From Lucinisca nassula (taxonomy: Eukaryota; Mollusca; Bivalvia; Lucinida; Lucinidae), in assembly GCA_963580285.1 (NCBI GenBank), contig OY757011.1:151031092-151095091 (forward strand): DNA of 64,000 bases. Reading direction: 5' to 3'. A program made the translations under genes and the position numbers. Shown piece after piece: positions 1 through 9,792 of this stretch (positions are counted from its first letter, which is position 1; each line of letters begins with the position of its first letter). The notes under the pieces were generated by a model. The model searched no databases, was not told the origin of the DNA, and saw only the letters and a list, made by a program, of their open reading frames with translations.

Positions 1-321
1 TCACCCTATTAAATTACCGCACACGCTCCTCATAATAAGCGCACACCAAAGCTATTTTTGAAAAGGAAATGCATAAGTGCACACTCTACAGTAACCTCCC
101 CTTGAAGCTCTCACAGTAAATCTATAAAAACTTAACGTTATTTCTTCAACAGTGAAGGCAATGCTAAAGTATCCTTTTCCATCCCATTAAATATCAGTAT
201 GCATCATCTCGGAAGCTATTGTTTTGGTATCAAGTGTGCGCTAATTAGACCTGTAGATTTTTCACCACAATTTTTTACAAAATTCTGAAAAAACTAAGCA
301 CACGGTGCGGTAATTAGGGCG
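1..321. mobile_element. MITE with ~20 bp terminal inverted repeats
   Basis: The left end (positions 2-23, CACCCTATTAAATTACCGCA...) and the right end (304-322, GGTGCGGTAATTAGGGCGA) are imperfect inverted repeats. The interior is A+T-rich and non-coding. The left edge coincides with the window start, so the true end could be slightly outside. Confidence 0.6.
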
Positions 322-392
322 AATACGGTAGGTACTTGACCCCTGTAACAGTGTCGACCCAAACAAGGGCATCAAAAGTAAACGACTCACAA

Positions 393-515
393 TACCAGTC
401 CTATAGTGATGCCCGGAAGAACTCCTTTCCTAGAACTATTCCCCAATGGAATAGTCTTCCCTCCTCTGCGGTGAATGCCAAGTCGGCAGAAGAGTTCAAA
501 GCCCACAAAGTGTAA
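393..515 (+). pseudogene. 3' end of a non-LTR (LINE) ORF2
   Basis: One frame encodes a short tail ending at a TAA at 513-515. It contains P-R-T-I-P-Q-W-N-S-L-P followed by S-A-E-E-F-K-A-H, the signature found after the reverse-transcriptase domain of CR1/RTE-like LINEs. The element is 5'-truncated, as is usual. The region to about 625 (hairpin-like GAGGTATG...ATACCTC and a T-rich stretch) is probably its 3' UTR and tail. Confidence 0.7.
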
Positions 516-725
516 GATTGAGACTCAGAGGTATGCGTTTTAGGATACCTCTGTTATGCAGATTGTAAATAGTTTTAAGGACGCATCCAGTGCCTCTTTT
601 TATTTATTTTTTTTTTAGCTAAATTCTAAATTTAGCCACCCAACCGAGGTAATGGCCAAATATGACTGACTCAGTATAAGAAGATAGATAGATAATTTAT
701 TAATCCTTATAGTATAAATTCTTAT

Positions 726-1050
726 ATTGTTGATTTGATTTGAAGTTTTACGTCCCCATCAACACCGTAAAAGTCATTTTGGCGACGTTGCTTCCAATTT
801 TGTGCGACTTTTACCCCACCATTGAGATGAAATGACATCTCAAGCCCTGTCGCCCAATGAAACCAATAGGGTTTATAAGCATGGACGGTCAGACTCACAC
901 CGCTTTGCCTGGGCAGGCTTAGATCCTCTAATTAGGCGGTTTAGTAGTGCGGTCATTTTGGAGACATTGCTTCCAATTGTGTGGCTTTTATCTGACATCA
1001 TGTCTGATATAAGCCCTACTGCCAAAAGAAACCACCAGATAGATGGGTGG
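726..1050 (-). mobile_element. SINE-A copy, rearranged
   Basis: Positions 726-945 match the 3' two-thirds of SINE-A, the commonest SINE here (in its own sense, a CAAA-repeat tail after GTTAAACCTCAAATCAAA). From about 949 a second, more diverged piece of the same tail region begins, so this is a broken or double copy. Confidence 0.75.
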
Positions 1051-1243
1051 GGGCACAATTTACAGAAGCTGTTCACGATTTCATTCAACAAGCCTGTATG
1101 AAAAGCACCCAGATTGTTTCCGATTACTAGTACCGTCTGCATATGGGTACGGATGTAACATTCACACCGACGATGTTAGCGCGATTTTGAATAATTTAAA
1201 ATTTGCTCTATTATATATAAAAGTTCGAAAATGAATACGTTAC

Positions 1244-1414
1244 CTTATTTTCTTTATCAGCTTCATCTGTATCAAAAGAATTGGGCTGACTGGGAATCCG
1301 GCCCATGGAATCTGGCCTTTCATGCTTTATATTTGCAATAGTTTCATGAAACTTCATCCCTATCACTTTTAGACAATTTGTTTGATTCGGGCAATAAAAT
1401 ATTGTCTCTGTCAT
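1244..1414 (-). CDS. Candidate first coding exon, unknown protein
   Basis: On the minus strand an ATG at 1414-1412 (purine at -3) opens 57 codons that run to a plausible donor, AAG|GTAACG, at 1244/1243. The peptide starts M-T-E-T-I-F-Y-C-P-N and ends D-T-D-E-A-D-K-E-N-K, so it is acidic and polar at its end like ordinary protein sequence. Upstream (about 1456-1560) lies a locally CpG-richer stretch unlike the repeats around it. I do not recognise a family. No second exon is visible at 1-1237, so the gene would continue left of the window. Chance remains possible, since a 57-codon open frame is not rare. Confidence 0.35.
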
Positions 1415-1814
1415 ATCCAGATATCTTCCGAGTACCGCGTATGTCACAAAGAACAAATCCGGTAAATAACAGTTATGTCAGTCATTGTTCATTTCCTGGA
1501 AACGCCTGGATGACTTCTGTCGCGTGCGCCTGTCGTTCCGGGTGATTAACTCGCTCACCTGAGTCAGAATTAATTGTGTTTTATCAATCGATAATTACAT
1601 TTTCATATTCAAAGAGAAATGTTGATATAAAGAAAAGAACGGAAACGAACTCGGGGCCACTTCAGGTGGGCACTGTCCAATCGGAATAGCGATCAGCCTG
1701 GCGTCCGTCCGTGTGTTCGTACACAGGAACTTGTAGTTCGTATGTCCGTCCGTTGGCAAAACACTGTGATGTCCATTACTTCAATGCCTTTGAGATATAT
1801 TGATGCTTTGTGCC

Positions 1815-1861
1815 AGGTAGATCTACCATCAGAAAATTCTGATTCTGGTGGTAGATCTACC
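1815..1861. repeat. Inverted repeat (hairpin)
   Basis: AGGTAGATCTACC is repeated in inverted order around a short A/T centre. Each arm is itself palindromic. It lies inside a fragment of the tandem-array family P-H. Confidence 0.7.
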
Positions 1862-2096
1862 TAGCATAATTGTACACAAGCACTCCTACCGAAATGTGAC
1901 AATAGTTTCCTCAATTTGAGAAGCTTTGATCTTGCTAGCTTGAAGTGAAAACAAACAGATCCCAGTAGAAGACTGTAAATCAGATAATATGACAGATAAG
2001 AAGATAAAATTCTAGAAAAAGCAGAGTATAAGCAGTTTTCCAGGTTGTAGCAGAGTTGAACATTATTTAGTTTTCAATGACCAGCCTGCTCAAAAC

Positions 2097-2326
2097 TTTT
2101 TTTTGTTTTGTTATGGTTTTACGGCCCTTCCAAGATTATTTCACTTATTTTGTGCCAAGCGATAATCAGAGGTAGGCAAAAACCAGAATACTCGGAGAAA
2201 AAACACCTGATCCTCCGTTGCAGAACCTGGCGTCTCACACGTGTCCCCAGTCAGGCTCGAACCCACAGCGGTGAAAGACCTAATGATTAAGAGTCAGCGC
2301 TCTTATCCACTAGATCACGGAAGCCC
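2097..2326 (-). mobile_element. SINE-E (tRNA-derived)
   Basis: Read on the minus strand it begins with a tRNA-like head. Box A-like TGATCTAGTGGATAAG and box B-like GGGTTCGAGCC are visible. The body contains TCCGAGTATTCTGG and ends in TAAAACC plus an A-rich tail. Two further copies (16874-17109 and 53955-54163) define the family. Confidence 0.85.
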
Positions 2327-2644
2327 ATAACTGTGCAGGCTTACTCATGTGTGGTCAAATCAAACAAACAAATGTAGCCCCGATAGGCGGGGTGGTTTTG
2401 GGTCTGATATTGTCTTTGATAACTGAGTAGTCGATTCTATGCTACTTAAAATCTTACCATGCATATTTACGTAAAGTCGTCTTATTTTGATAGGAGCCGA
2501 AGCGTTAAGTCGACTTATTTTGATGGGGCTGAAAATGAACCTTTCCTGATATGACACCTTATAAAAATTCAGGTTGAAAAAATAAAAAAGGAATAAGGAC
2601 AAAGGAATAAGGAAAATGGAATAAGGAAACAACTTATCACTCGT

Positions 2645-2710
2645 TGCAAACAGTGCAGGCCCATATCAGATGCTGCAGTACAAGACGCCTTATTAGGGCC
2701 TTCACTGTTC
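2645..2710. repeat. Hairpin module 2, diverged copy
   Basis: GCAAACAGTGCAGGCCC opens and GGGCCTTCACTGTT closes this stretch. It belongs to the palindromic module found about ten times in the window. Confidence 0.65.
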
Positions 2711-3152
2711 CAATTTTTATTAATGTTTAAATTCTACTCAGCCTGGTACCCTTCTGTATGCGGGATGGGAGATCCAATTCTGTACAATATTGAACAAAAT
2801 ATTTGTTTTTCTTTTCTTTTTTTTCTTTTTATTTATTTGTGATATTCCTCATTACCAAAACCTCTTTAATTCAAGACCTTAATAACTTATTTACTTTTGA
2901 ATCACCGTTGAAACAACAACGTTGAATCAAAGTTAAGTCAGCGTTGTGTGCCTGCAGGGAAACTTGCTTACTTACCTACTCACCCACTCACTTGCTTGCT
3001 CCCGTTTTCACGCGCTCAATCACTCACTTACTCACTCAAACCTGTTTCTTTTTCCTAGAAATGAATTTTCCTCTGTATAGTTAAAATTTGTAAATTGTTC
3101 TTAGCTTCAGCAATTTCTTGAGTGTTTCCAGATTTTTGCCAGCTCTGGTAAT

Positions 3153-3452
3153 GTTTGCTTGTTTGATTTGAGGGTTAACGTCCCCGTCAACACTGTAAAG
3201 GTCATTTTGGAGACGTTGCTTCCAATTTTGTGGGACTTTTACCCGACATTGAGATGAAATGACATCTCAAGCCCTGTCGCCCAATGAGACCAATAGGGTT
3301 TATTAGCATGGACGGTCCGCCTCGCACCGCGGTTCCTGGACAGGCTTAGATCCTCTAAGCGGTTTACCAGTACTAGTGTGGGGGCCGGATTCAGCTCTGC
3401 GTGGAAGCATCATGCAGCCCATATATTTCTTCAAGCCCCTATTGGCGGGGAC
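3153..3452 (-). mobile_element. SINE-A, full length, 17-bp target duplication
   Basis: A complete SINE-A is flanked by TTGCCAGCTCTGGTAAT at 3136-3152 and again at 3453-3469. The target duplication shows retroposition. The tail (CAAA-type) lies at the low-coordinate end. Confidence 0.92.
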
Positions 3453-3694
3453 TTGCCAGCTCTGGTAATAAAATACCCATTCTGACAATCCAAAGCAGGG
3501 AGATGGTTTAGTTTAGAGATTAAAATCTGATAACAAAATAGAGAAATTTCAGAAAAAGTCAGTATTTTGCAGGACTGCAAGGTTGAGAAGGCGTGTCATG
3601 CGCAAGAATTACAATGCTGGGTGCCATGGTATTAGAGTTATCTGCCTAGACTGGTTCCCTCTGGCTTTCGCATATATTTTAATAGAACACAGGA

Positions 3695-4547
3695 TCTGCG
3701 CTGACAGCGTTTCCTTCAACATTGGTCACCTTGTGATCGCTGTAACTACAATACCCTTTGAGAAATATTGATAGTACTTGACCTAATTATACATGAGGTT
3801 CAGTGGGCGTGTCATAATGTAAGAACCAGAATTCTAGGTGCCATGGTGTTTGAGTTATCTCCCCTGAAAATGTTTTCTTGTGATCACCTTGTGATCGTTT
3901 TAATTCCAATACCCTTTGAGATATATTGATGGTACTTGGTACAATCATACATGAGGTTGAGTAGGCGTGTCAGTCACAAGAACCACAACTCTAGGTGCCA
4001 TGGTATTTGAGTTATCTCCCCTGACAATATTTCCTTGTGTCACAATAACTCCAGTACCATTTGGGGTAAATTGATAGTACTTTATACATTTATACAGGGG
4101 GGCTGTGTAGGCATGCTATACATAAGAACCATGTCATGGTATTTGAGTTATCTCCCCTGAAATATTTCCTTGTGACTCCAATACCCTTTGACATATATTG
4201 ATGGTACTTGGCACAATTATACATGGCAATGAGTAGGTGTGTCATGCTAATAAACCACAACTCGAGGTACCATGGTATTTGAGTTATCTCCCAAGACAGT
4301 ATTTCCCTGTGATCACCTTTTGATCGCAGTAACTCTAGCACCCTTTGAGATATGTTGATGGTACTTGGTACAATTATACACGACATTGAGTAGGTGTGTC
4401 ATGCTAATAAACCACAACTCTAGGTGCCATGATATTTGAGTTATCTCCCAAGACAGTATTTCCCTGTGATCACATTTTGATCGCAATAACTCTAGCACCC
4501 TTTGAGATATATTGATGGTACCTTGTACATTTATACACGAGGTTGAG
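3695..4547 (-). repeat. Tandem array, ~155 bp monomer (family P-H)
   Basis: About five to six monomers carry CCCTTTGAGATATATTGATGG and GGTGCCATGGTATTTGAGTT, spaced roughly 135-157 bp. The same array occurs in the opposite orientation at 17400-18830 and 34725-35340, where it ends in a GGAC-rich stretch typical of pearl-like elements. Confidence 0.8.
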
Positions 4548-4820
4548 TTAAAGTAGAAGTAAAACAAAGATCAGGAATTGATACAATTAACTTACTCCAT
4601 CCATAAAAGACACCAAAGGGAAAGAAATACAAACATTAAGCGACCAGACCATAATGGAAACCCAAAAAAAGGAAGGCCATATGGACAGTTACTTTCCCAC
4701 AAAATGGCCATATGGCCATCCAAAATTAAAAGACACAAGTGATACACACAGTAAGTAACAAACAACAACATAAATAAATCGCCACAGAAGAGCCGCCTGT
4801 TATGGGTATGAACCACATGT
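4548..4820 (-). mobile_element. 3' end of an RT retroelement, carries conserved short frame
   Basis: This copy matches 24432-24790 closely. On the minus strand it encodes H-M-A-I-L-W-E-S-N-C-P-Y-G followed by V-F-V-F-L-S-L-W-C-L. The related 3' region adjoins reverse-transcriptase remnants at 19-20.8 kb, so this is probably a 5'-truncated copy of that element. Confidence 0.65.
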
Positions 4821-4821
4821 A

Positions 4822-5161
4822 TTGTTTGTTTGTTTGATTTGAGGTTTAGCGTCCCCGTCAAAACTGTTTGCTTCCAATTTTGTGGGACTTTTACCCGACA
4901 TTGAGATGAAATGACATGAGGCCTAACAAATCAAAGTTTCAACCACTTGCCCGGCAATCCACAGCATCTTGAAAATGGCTCAGAATTAGAATATTCCCTA
5001 TACATTATACATGTATACATTTTCTGGACAAGTGAAATAAAAAATCACTTGCCTAGCCATAATTTGGACTTGTCCCGGGCAGCTGGGCAATGGATTTGTC
5101 AGGCCCTGGTCACATCTCAAATCCTGCCGCCCAATGAAACCAATAGGGTTTATAAGCATGG
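4822..5161 (-). mobile_element. SINE-A split by a small MITE
   Basis: SINE-A tail sequence at 4822-4917 resumes at about 5110-5161. The interruption (4919-5106) starts AGGCCTAACAAATC and ends GATTTGTCAGGCCT, an inverted-repeat pair, and holds an inner AAGTGA...TCACTT hairpin. It therefore looks like a small TIR element inserted in the SINE. Confidence 0.65.
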
Positions 5162-5464
5162 ATATACTGAAATAAGAATTTCTCATGTAAGCGGGAGATG
5201 TAATGAATATATAGTCAAATGAGGGAGACTCCAAAATTTTACTAAAATTTAGCATAAATTGGTAAAAAATTAGCATCAAAATGAGGGAGTCTCCTCCTGA
5301 TGTGGGAGGTATCACAGGTATGTCAGTATATCAGTACTCTGTTCAGAAATCTCCCTAATGTTTAGAAAATGTCCTTAATATCATTTGAGCATTGAAACCC
5401 TTATTAACACATAACTCATATAATTTCTTGCAGGTCTTGCTGATACTTTGCGGATAAACATTTT

Positions 5465-6060
5465 TGTTGGCCCCCACCCATTGGGACTTTGAGAAATAGA
5501 TTGGGCTGCATGATGCTTCCACGCAGAGCTGAAACTGACCACATGGCTTTGAAGGACTAAGCCTGCCCAGGCAAAGTGGTGTGAGTTGGACCATCCAATG
5601 CATATAAGCCTTTTGGTTTCATTGGGTGGCAGGGCTTGCAATGTCATTTCATCTCACCTTTCCCCGCCCATCAGGGCTTGGAGAAATAGATTGGGCTGCA
5701 TGATGCTTCCACACAGAGCTGATACCGACCGCACATGAGTACTGGTAATCCGCTTAGAACCTCTAAGCCTGCCCAGGAAAATTGCTGCGAGTCAGCTCGT
5801 CCATGCTTATAAACCCTATTGGTTTCATTGGGCAGCAGGGATTGAGATGTCATTTCATCTCAATGTCGGGTAAAAGTCCCACAAAATTGGAAGCAACATC
5901 TCCAAAATGACCTATATAGTGTTGACAGACGTTAAACCCCAAATCAAACAGTTCATGTCAATGTCGGGTAAAATTCCCATAAAATTGGAAGCAATGTCTC
6001 CAAAATAACCTACATAGTGCTGATGGCCCCGGGATGTTAAACCTCAATTCAAAGAAAAGC
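5465..6060 (+). mobile_element. Cluster of three SINE-A copies
   Basis: Three pieces lie head to tail in the same orientation: a 5' portion (5465-5656), a nearly complete copy (5658-5952) and a 3' portion (5955-6055). They could reflect insertion of one copy into another or unequal exchange. Confidence 0.85.
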
Positions 6061-6298
6061 TTGTATGTTTTTTCTTGTGCACTTTCTCCTTTAATTTTGT
6101 ACAAACTTCTGTATGCGCCATATTGGGTTTTGGTCGAGGGATTTGCCATCTCTTCTGTTGGAAATTTTTTTAAAGTCTCCCAAATGAACACCCATACCCA
6201 AATGAGCACCCATGAAAAATGCTGAAAATTAAAATTTTACAACAGGCCATAACTCTAACAATATTGTAGCTAGAGTAACGTAACTTGCCATAAAATTG

Positions 6299-6602
6299 TT
6301 TGTTTGTTTGATTTGAGGTTTAACGTCCCCGTCAACACTGTAAAGGTCATTTTGGAGACATTGCTTCCAATTTTGTGGGACTTTTACCCGACATTGAGAT
6401 GAAATGACATCTCAAGCCCTGTCGCCCAATGAAACCAATAGGGTTTATAAGCATGGGACGGGCCGACTCGCACCGCTTTACCTAGGTAGGCTTAGATCCT
6501 CTAAGCTTTTTACCAGTACTCGTGTGCGGGTCGGTTTTCAGCTCTGCGTGGAAGCATCATGCAGCCCATATATTTCTTCAAGCCCCGATGGGCGGGGACC
6601 AT
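6299..6602 (-). mobile_element. SINE-A, full length, 11-bp target duplication
   Basis: The element is flanked by CCATAAAATTG at 6288-6298 and 6603-6613. Its body is close to the family consensus. Confidence 0.92.
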
Positions 6603-6717
6603 CCATAAAATTGTGTATTGTATAAATTGTCTATTGTGTATTTGAAGTTAAACTGTTTTCAAATTATTAGGGAAAAAACATGAAAAATGTGGACAACAGA
6701 TGAACAGATGAATGGAT

Positions 6718-6762
6718 ACACAGACAGACAGACAGATGGATGGACAGACAGACAGGCCAGGT
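6718..6762. repeat. GACA/GATG microsatellite
   Basis: Runs of AGAC and GGAC/GATG are repeated with minor variation. Such stretches sit near the 3' ends of pearl-like elements. Confidence 0.75.
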
Positions 6763-6954
6763 GATTACTACAGAGCACCTGCAAAAATTTTGTGGGACCC
6801 TAAATACCTGCATAGGCTTTGCAGTTAAGATCATTTTTCAATTTTCCCCATTATAAGTCTATGTAAACTCTAAGTTGCCATAGCAACCAAAACAAAGAAA
6901 AGAATTTCATAAAAAAAAAACAAAAAAAAAAAACAACACAAAACACATTCAGAT

Positions 6955-7165
6955 ATAATTAAGGGTTAATGCTCTGCATGCTGGGTATTTTTCAGCAGAT
7001 GACATTTTGAAATATTTTTCTTATTTTTCCTGGAAAACAGGATTTGACAATCAAGTCACATTTCATGCAAATTGTCTCCATAGAGAGACAATTTGCTTGA
7101 GATGCCAAGTCTTGCTTTGTGTATGAGATGTCAAGCACTGTTTGTCAGGGAAAAATAAGAAACAG
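6955..7165. mobile_element. Palindromic MITE
   Basis: TGCATGCTGGGTATTTTTCAGCAG and an inner pair (TGCAAATTGTCTCCA / GAGACAATTTGC) give a fold-back structure. The same element is at 38518-38690. Confidence 0.65.
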
Positions 7166-7899
7166 AGAACCATGATGGTCCTATATTGCTCACCTGAGCT
7201 AACAGATTGTTCCAATCTTTAATGAAGGATTTATGCTGATGACAAGGTCAAAAACAGGTATTTTCAGCATTCAAGGGGACAAAACTCTTTGAGAGATAGG
7301 CAGACATCACCAGTTTTCAAACTCATCCAAACTTTCATTCCCAACCTACTTATATGCTAGTTTCAGGAAGGTTCGATCAAAACTAAAAGGACTTATGGTG
7401 ATGACAAGGTACAAAATAGGCATTTCAGCAAAGAAGAGCACTTATAACTCTATGAGTAATGTGCCAACAATGTTAGTTTGCAAACACAGTCAAGCTTTTA
7501 TCTCTAACTTACTTATATGTAAGTTTCAGGAAGGTCCGTTCAAAACTTATGGACTTATGATGATGACAATGTCAAAAATGGGCATTTGCAGCAATCAAAG
7601 GGACATAACTCTATGATAAATAGGCCGACCTCACCAGTTTTTGAACTCATCAGAGCTTTTACTTACTTTTAAGTTTCAAGAAGATTCAATCTTAACTGAA
7701 GAGGCTACGATGATGACAAGGTCAAAAACAGGCATTTTCTGCAAACAAAGTGATGTAACTCTATGTTAAATAAGCCTACCTCACCATTTTCTTAACTCAT
7801 TCAAGCTTTTATCCCTGACTTGCTTATATGTTAGTTTCAAGAAGATCTGATCAAAACTGAAGGGGCTATGGTGATGACAAGTAAAAAACTAGGATTTTG

Positions 7900-8170
7900 T
7901 CAGCCTGGATAACGCAGTGGTTAACACGTTCGACTTTTGATGGTGAGGTTGTGCGTTCTTATCCGGCCACCGGTATCGAGGTGTGTCCTTGAGCACTTAG
8001 ACACGTAATGACACTGTCCCACTCCACCCAGGTGTAAATGGGTAGCAGTGGTGTAAAAGCCACTGCCTCTCTCTTGCAGGCTCGTGAAAACACCTGGAAT
8101 GAGTGTTCAAGAGCAATTCAATAAGCTTGAAGCTTTCATCACAATCAAACTAAAATAAATTAGTATAAAC
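7900..8170 (+). mobile_element. SINE-F (tRNA-derived), target duplication
   Basis: The head GCCTGGATAACGCAGTGG resembles a degraded box A. The body has CACTGTCCCACTCCACCC and the 3' part is A-rich. TAAAAACTAG-type duplications (7882-7899 and 8171-8186, one indel) flank it. The host is a P-A monomer. Confidence 0.8.
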
Positions 8171-8332
8171 TAAAAACTAGCATTTTCAACAAAGTAGGGG
8201 TCATAACTCTGTGAGTAACAGACAGACATCACTAGTTTTCGAACTCATCCTAGCTTTTATCCCTGACTTACTTGTTTGTAATTTTCAAGAAGACATGATG
8301 AAAACTGAAGGAGCTACGGTGATGACAAGGTA

Positions 8333-9331
8333 AACAAGAGCTCCGCAAGCGGGGCATTATACGCCCGTGGCAAATTCATATTTGGTAGACTGAAACCTGA
8401 AAACAGTATTCATTGATGGTGGAACTATTTTTCAAGTTTCAATGGGTGACAGCAAATGCAAGAAGAGCATGCACAGTGCCAAGCCAGAGCTAGGGCATCA
8501 CAGAGCTTTCTTCCTTTTCCCTGTATTGCTCTTTCCACAGCAGACAGCTTAGAACTAGAATTAATCTCATCAGTTATTTACAACACATAAAAATGAGCAC
8601 TTATAGCATTATCGGATGAAAACTGTAGCAGGAGTTATCCAAAAATTTCAAAGGGAAATTACTCTCTTAATATTTGGCGGACGATAATTCTCGAAACTTT
8701 ACGCACATCTACACATCATGGTCTTACTACCTACCAAGTTTCAGCTTGATTGGATGAAAACTGTAGGATGAGTTATCCGGAAACGAAAATGTTTACAAAA
8801 ATTTCAAAGGGGCATAACTCTGTTAATATTTGGCGGACGTTGATTCTCGAAACTTTACGCACATCTACACATCATGGTCTTACTAACTACCAAGTTTCAG
8901 CTTGATCAGATGAAAACTGTAGGAGGAGTTTTCCGGAAACGAAAATGTTTACAAAAATTTCAAAGGGGCATAACTCTGTTAATATTTGGCGGACGTTGAT
9001 TCTCGAAACTTTATGCACATCTACACATCATGGTCTTACTACCTACCAAGTTTCAACTTGATCGGATGAAAACTGTAGGAGGAGTTATCCGGAAACGAAA
9101 ATGTTTACAAAAATTTCAAAGGGGCATAACTCTGTTAATATTTGGCGGACGTTGATTCTCGAAACTTTACGCACATCTACACATCATGGTCTTACTTCCT
9201 ACCAAGTTTCAGCTTGATCAGATGAAAACTGTAGGAGGAGTTATCCGGAAACGAAAAGTTTACGGACGGACGGACGCCGACCCCATAACATAATACGACC
9301 GTTTTTTCAAAACGGGCGTATAAAAATAGGC
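8333..9331 (+). mobile_element. Pearl-like element P-E nested in P-A
   Basis: It begins ACAAGAGCTCCGCAAGCGGG (hairpin) and holds about four near-identical ~163 bp monomers containing TTTGGCGGACGTTGATTCTC. It ends with GGACGGACG and a hairpin ACCGTTTT...AAAACGGGCGTA before TAAAAA. Both ends abut a P-A monomer at GATGACAAGGTAAA. Confidence 0.85.
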
Positions 9332-9792
9332 ATTTTCTGCAAACAAAGGGACGTAACTCTATGATAAATAGGCCGTTTTCGAACTCATACAAGCTTTAAT
9401 CCCTGACTTACTTACAAGTAAGTTTCTAGAAGATCCGATAAAAATTGAAGGGGCTTCGGTGATAACAAGGTAAAAAATATGCATTTTCTGAAATCAAGGG
9501 GACATAACTCTCTGAAACATAGGCCAACCTCATCAATTTTTAAACTCTGCTGAGGTTTGATCCCTTACTTACTTACATGTAAGTTTCAAGAAGATCCAAT
9601 GGAAACTGAAGGGGCTGTAGTGATGACAAGGTCAAAAATAGGCATTTTCAGCTATCAAGGGGACGTAACTCTATGATAGATAGGCCGACCTTGCCAGTTT
9701 TCAAACTCATGCAAGCTTTTATCCCTGACTTACTTGTTTGTAAGTTTCAAGAACATCCAATCAAAACTGAAGGGGGTAAAGTGATAACAAGA

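Noticed and set aside
5360..5650. Pairs of frames with V-S-A-L-R-G-S-I-M-Q-P or L-C-V-E-A-S-C-S-P residues repeated through the window
   Set aside because: They are translations of SINE-A in two frames, present wherever SINE-A is, with no sign of coding.
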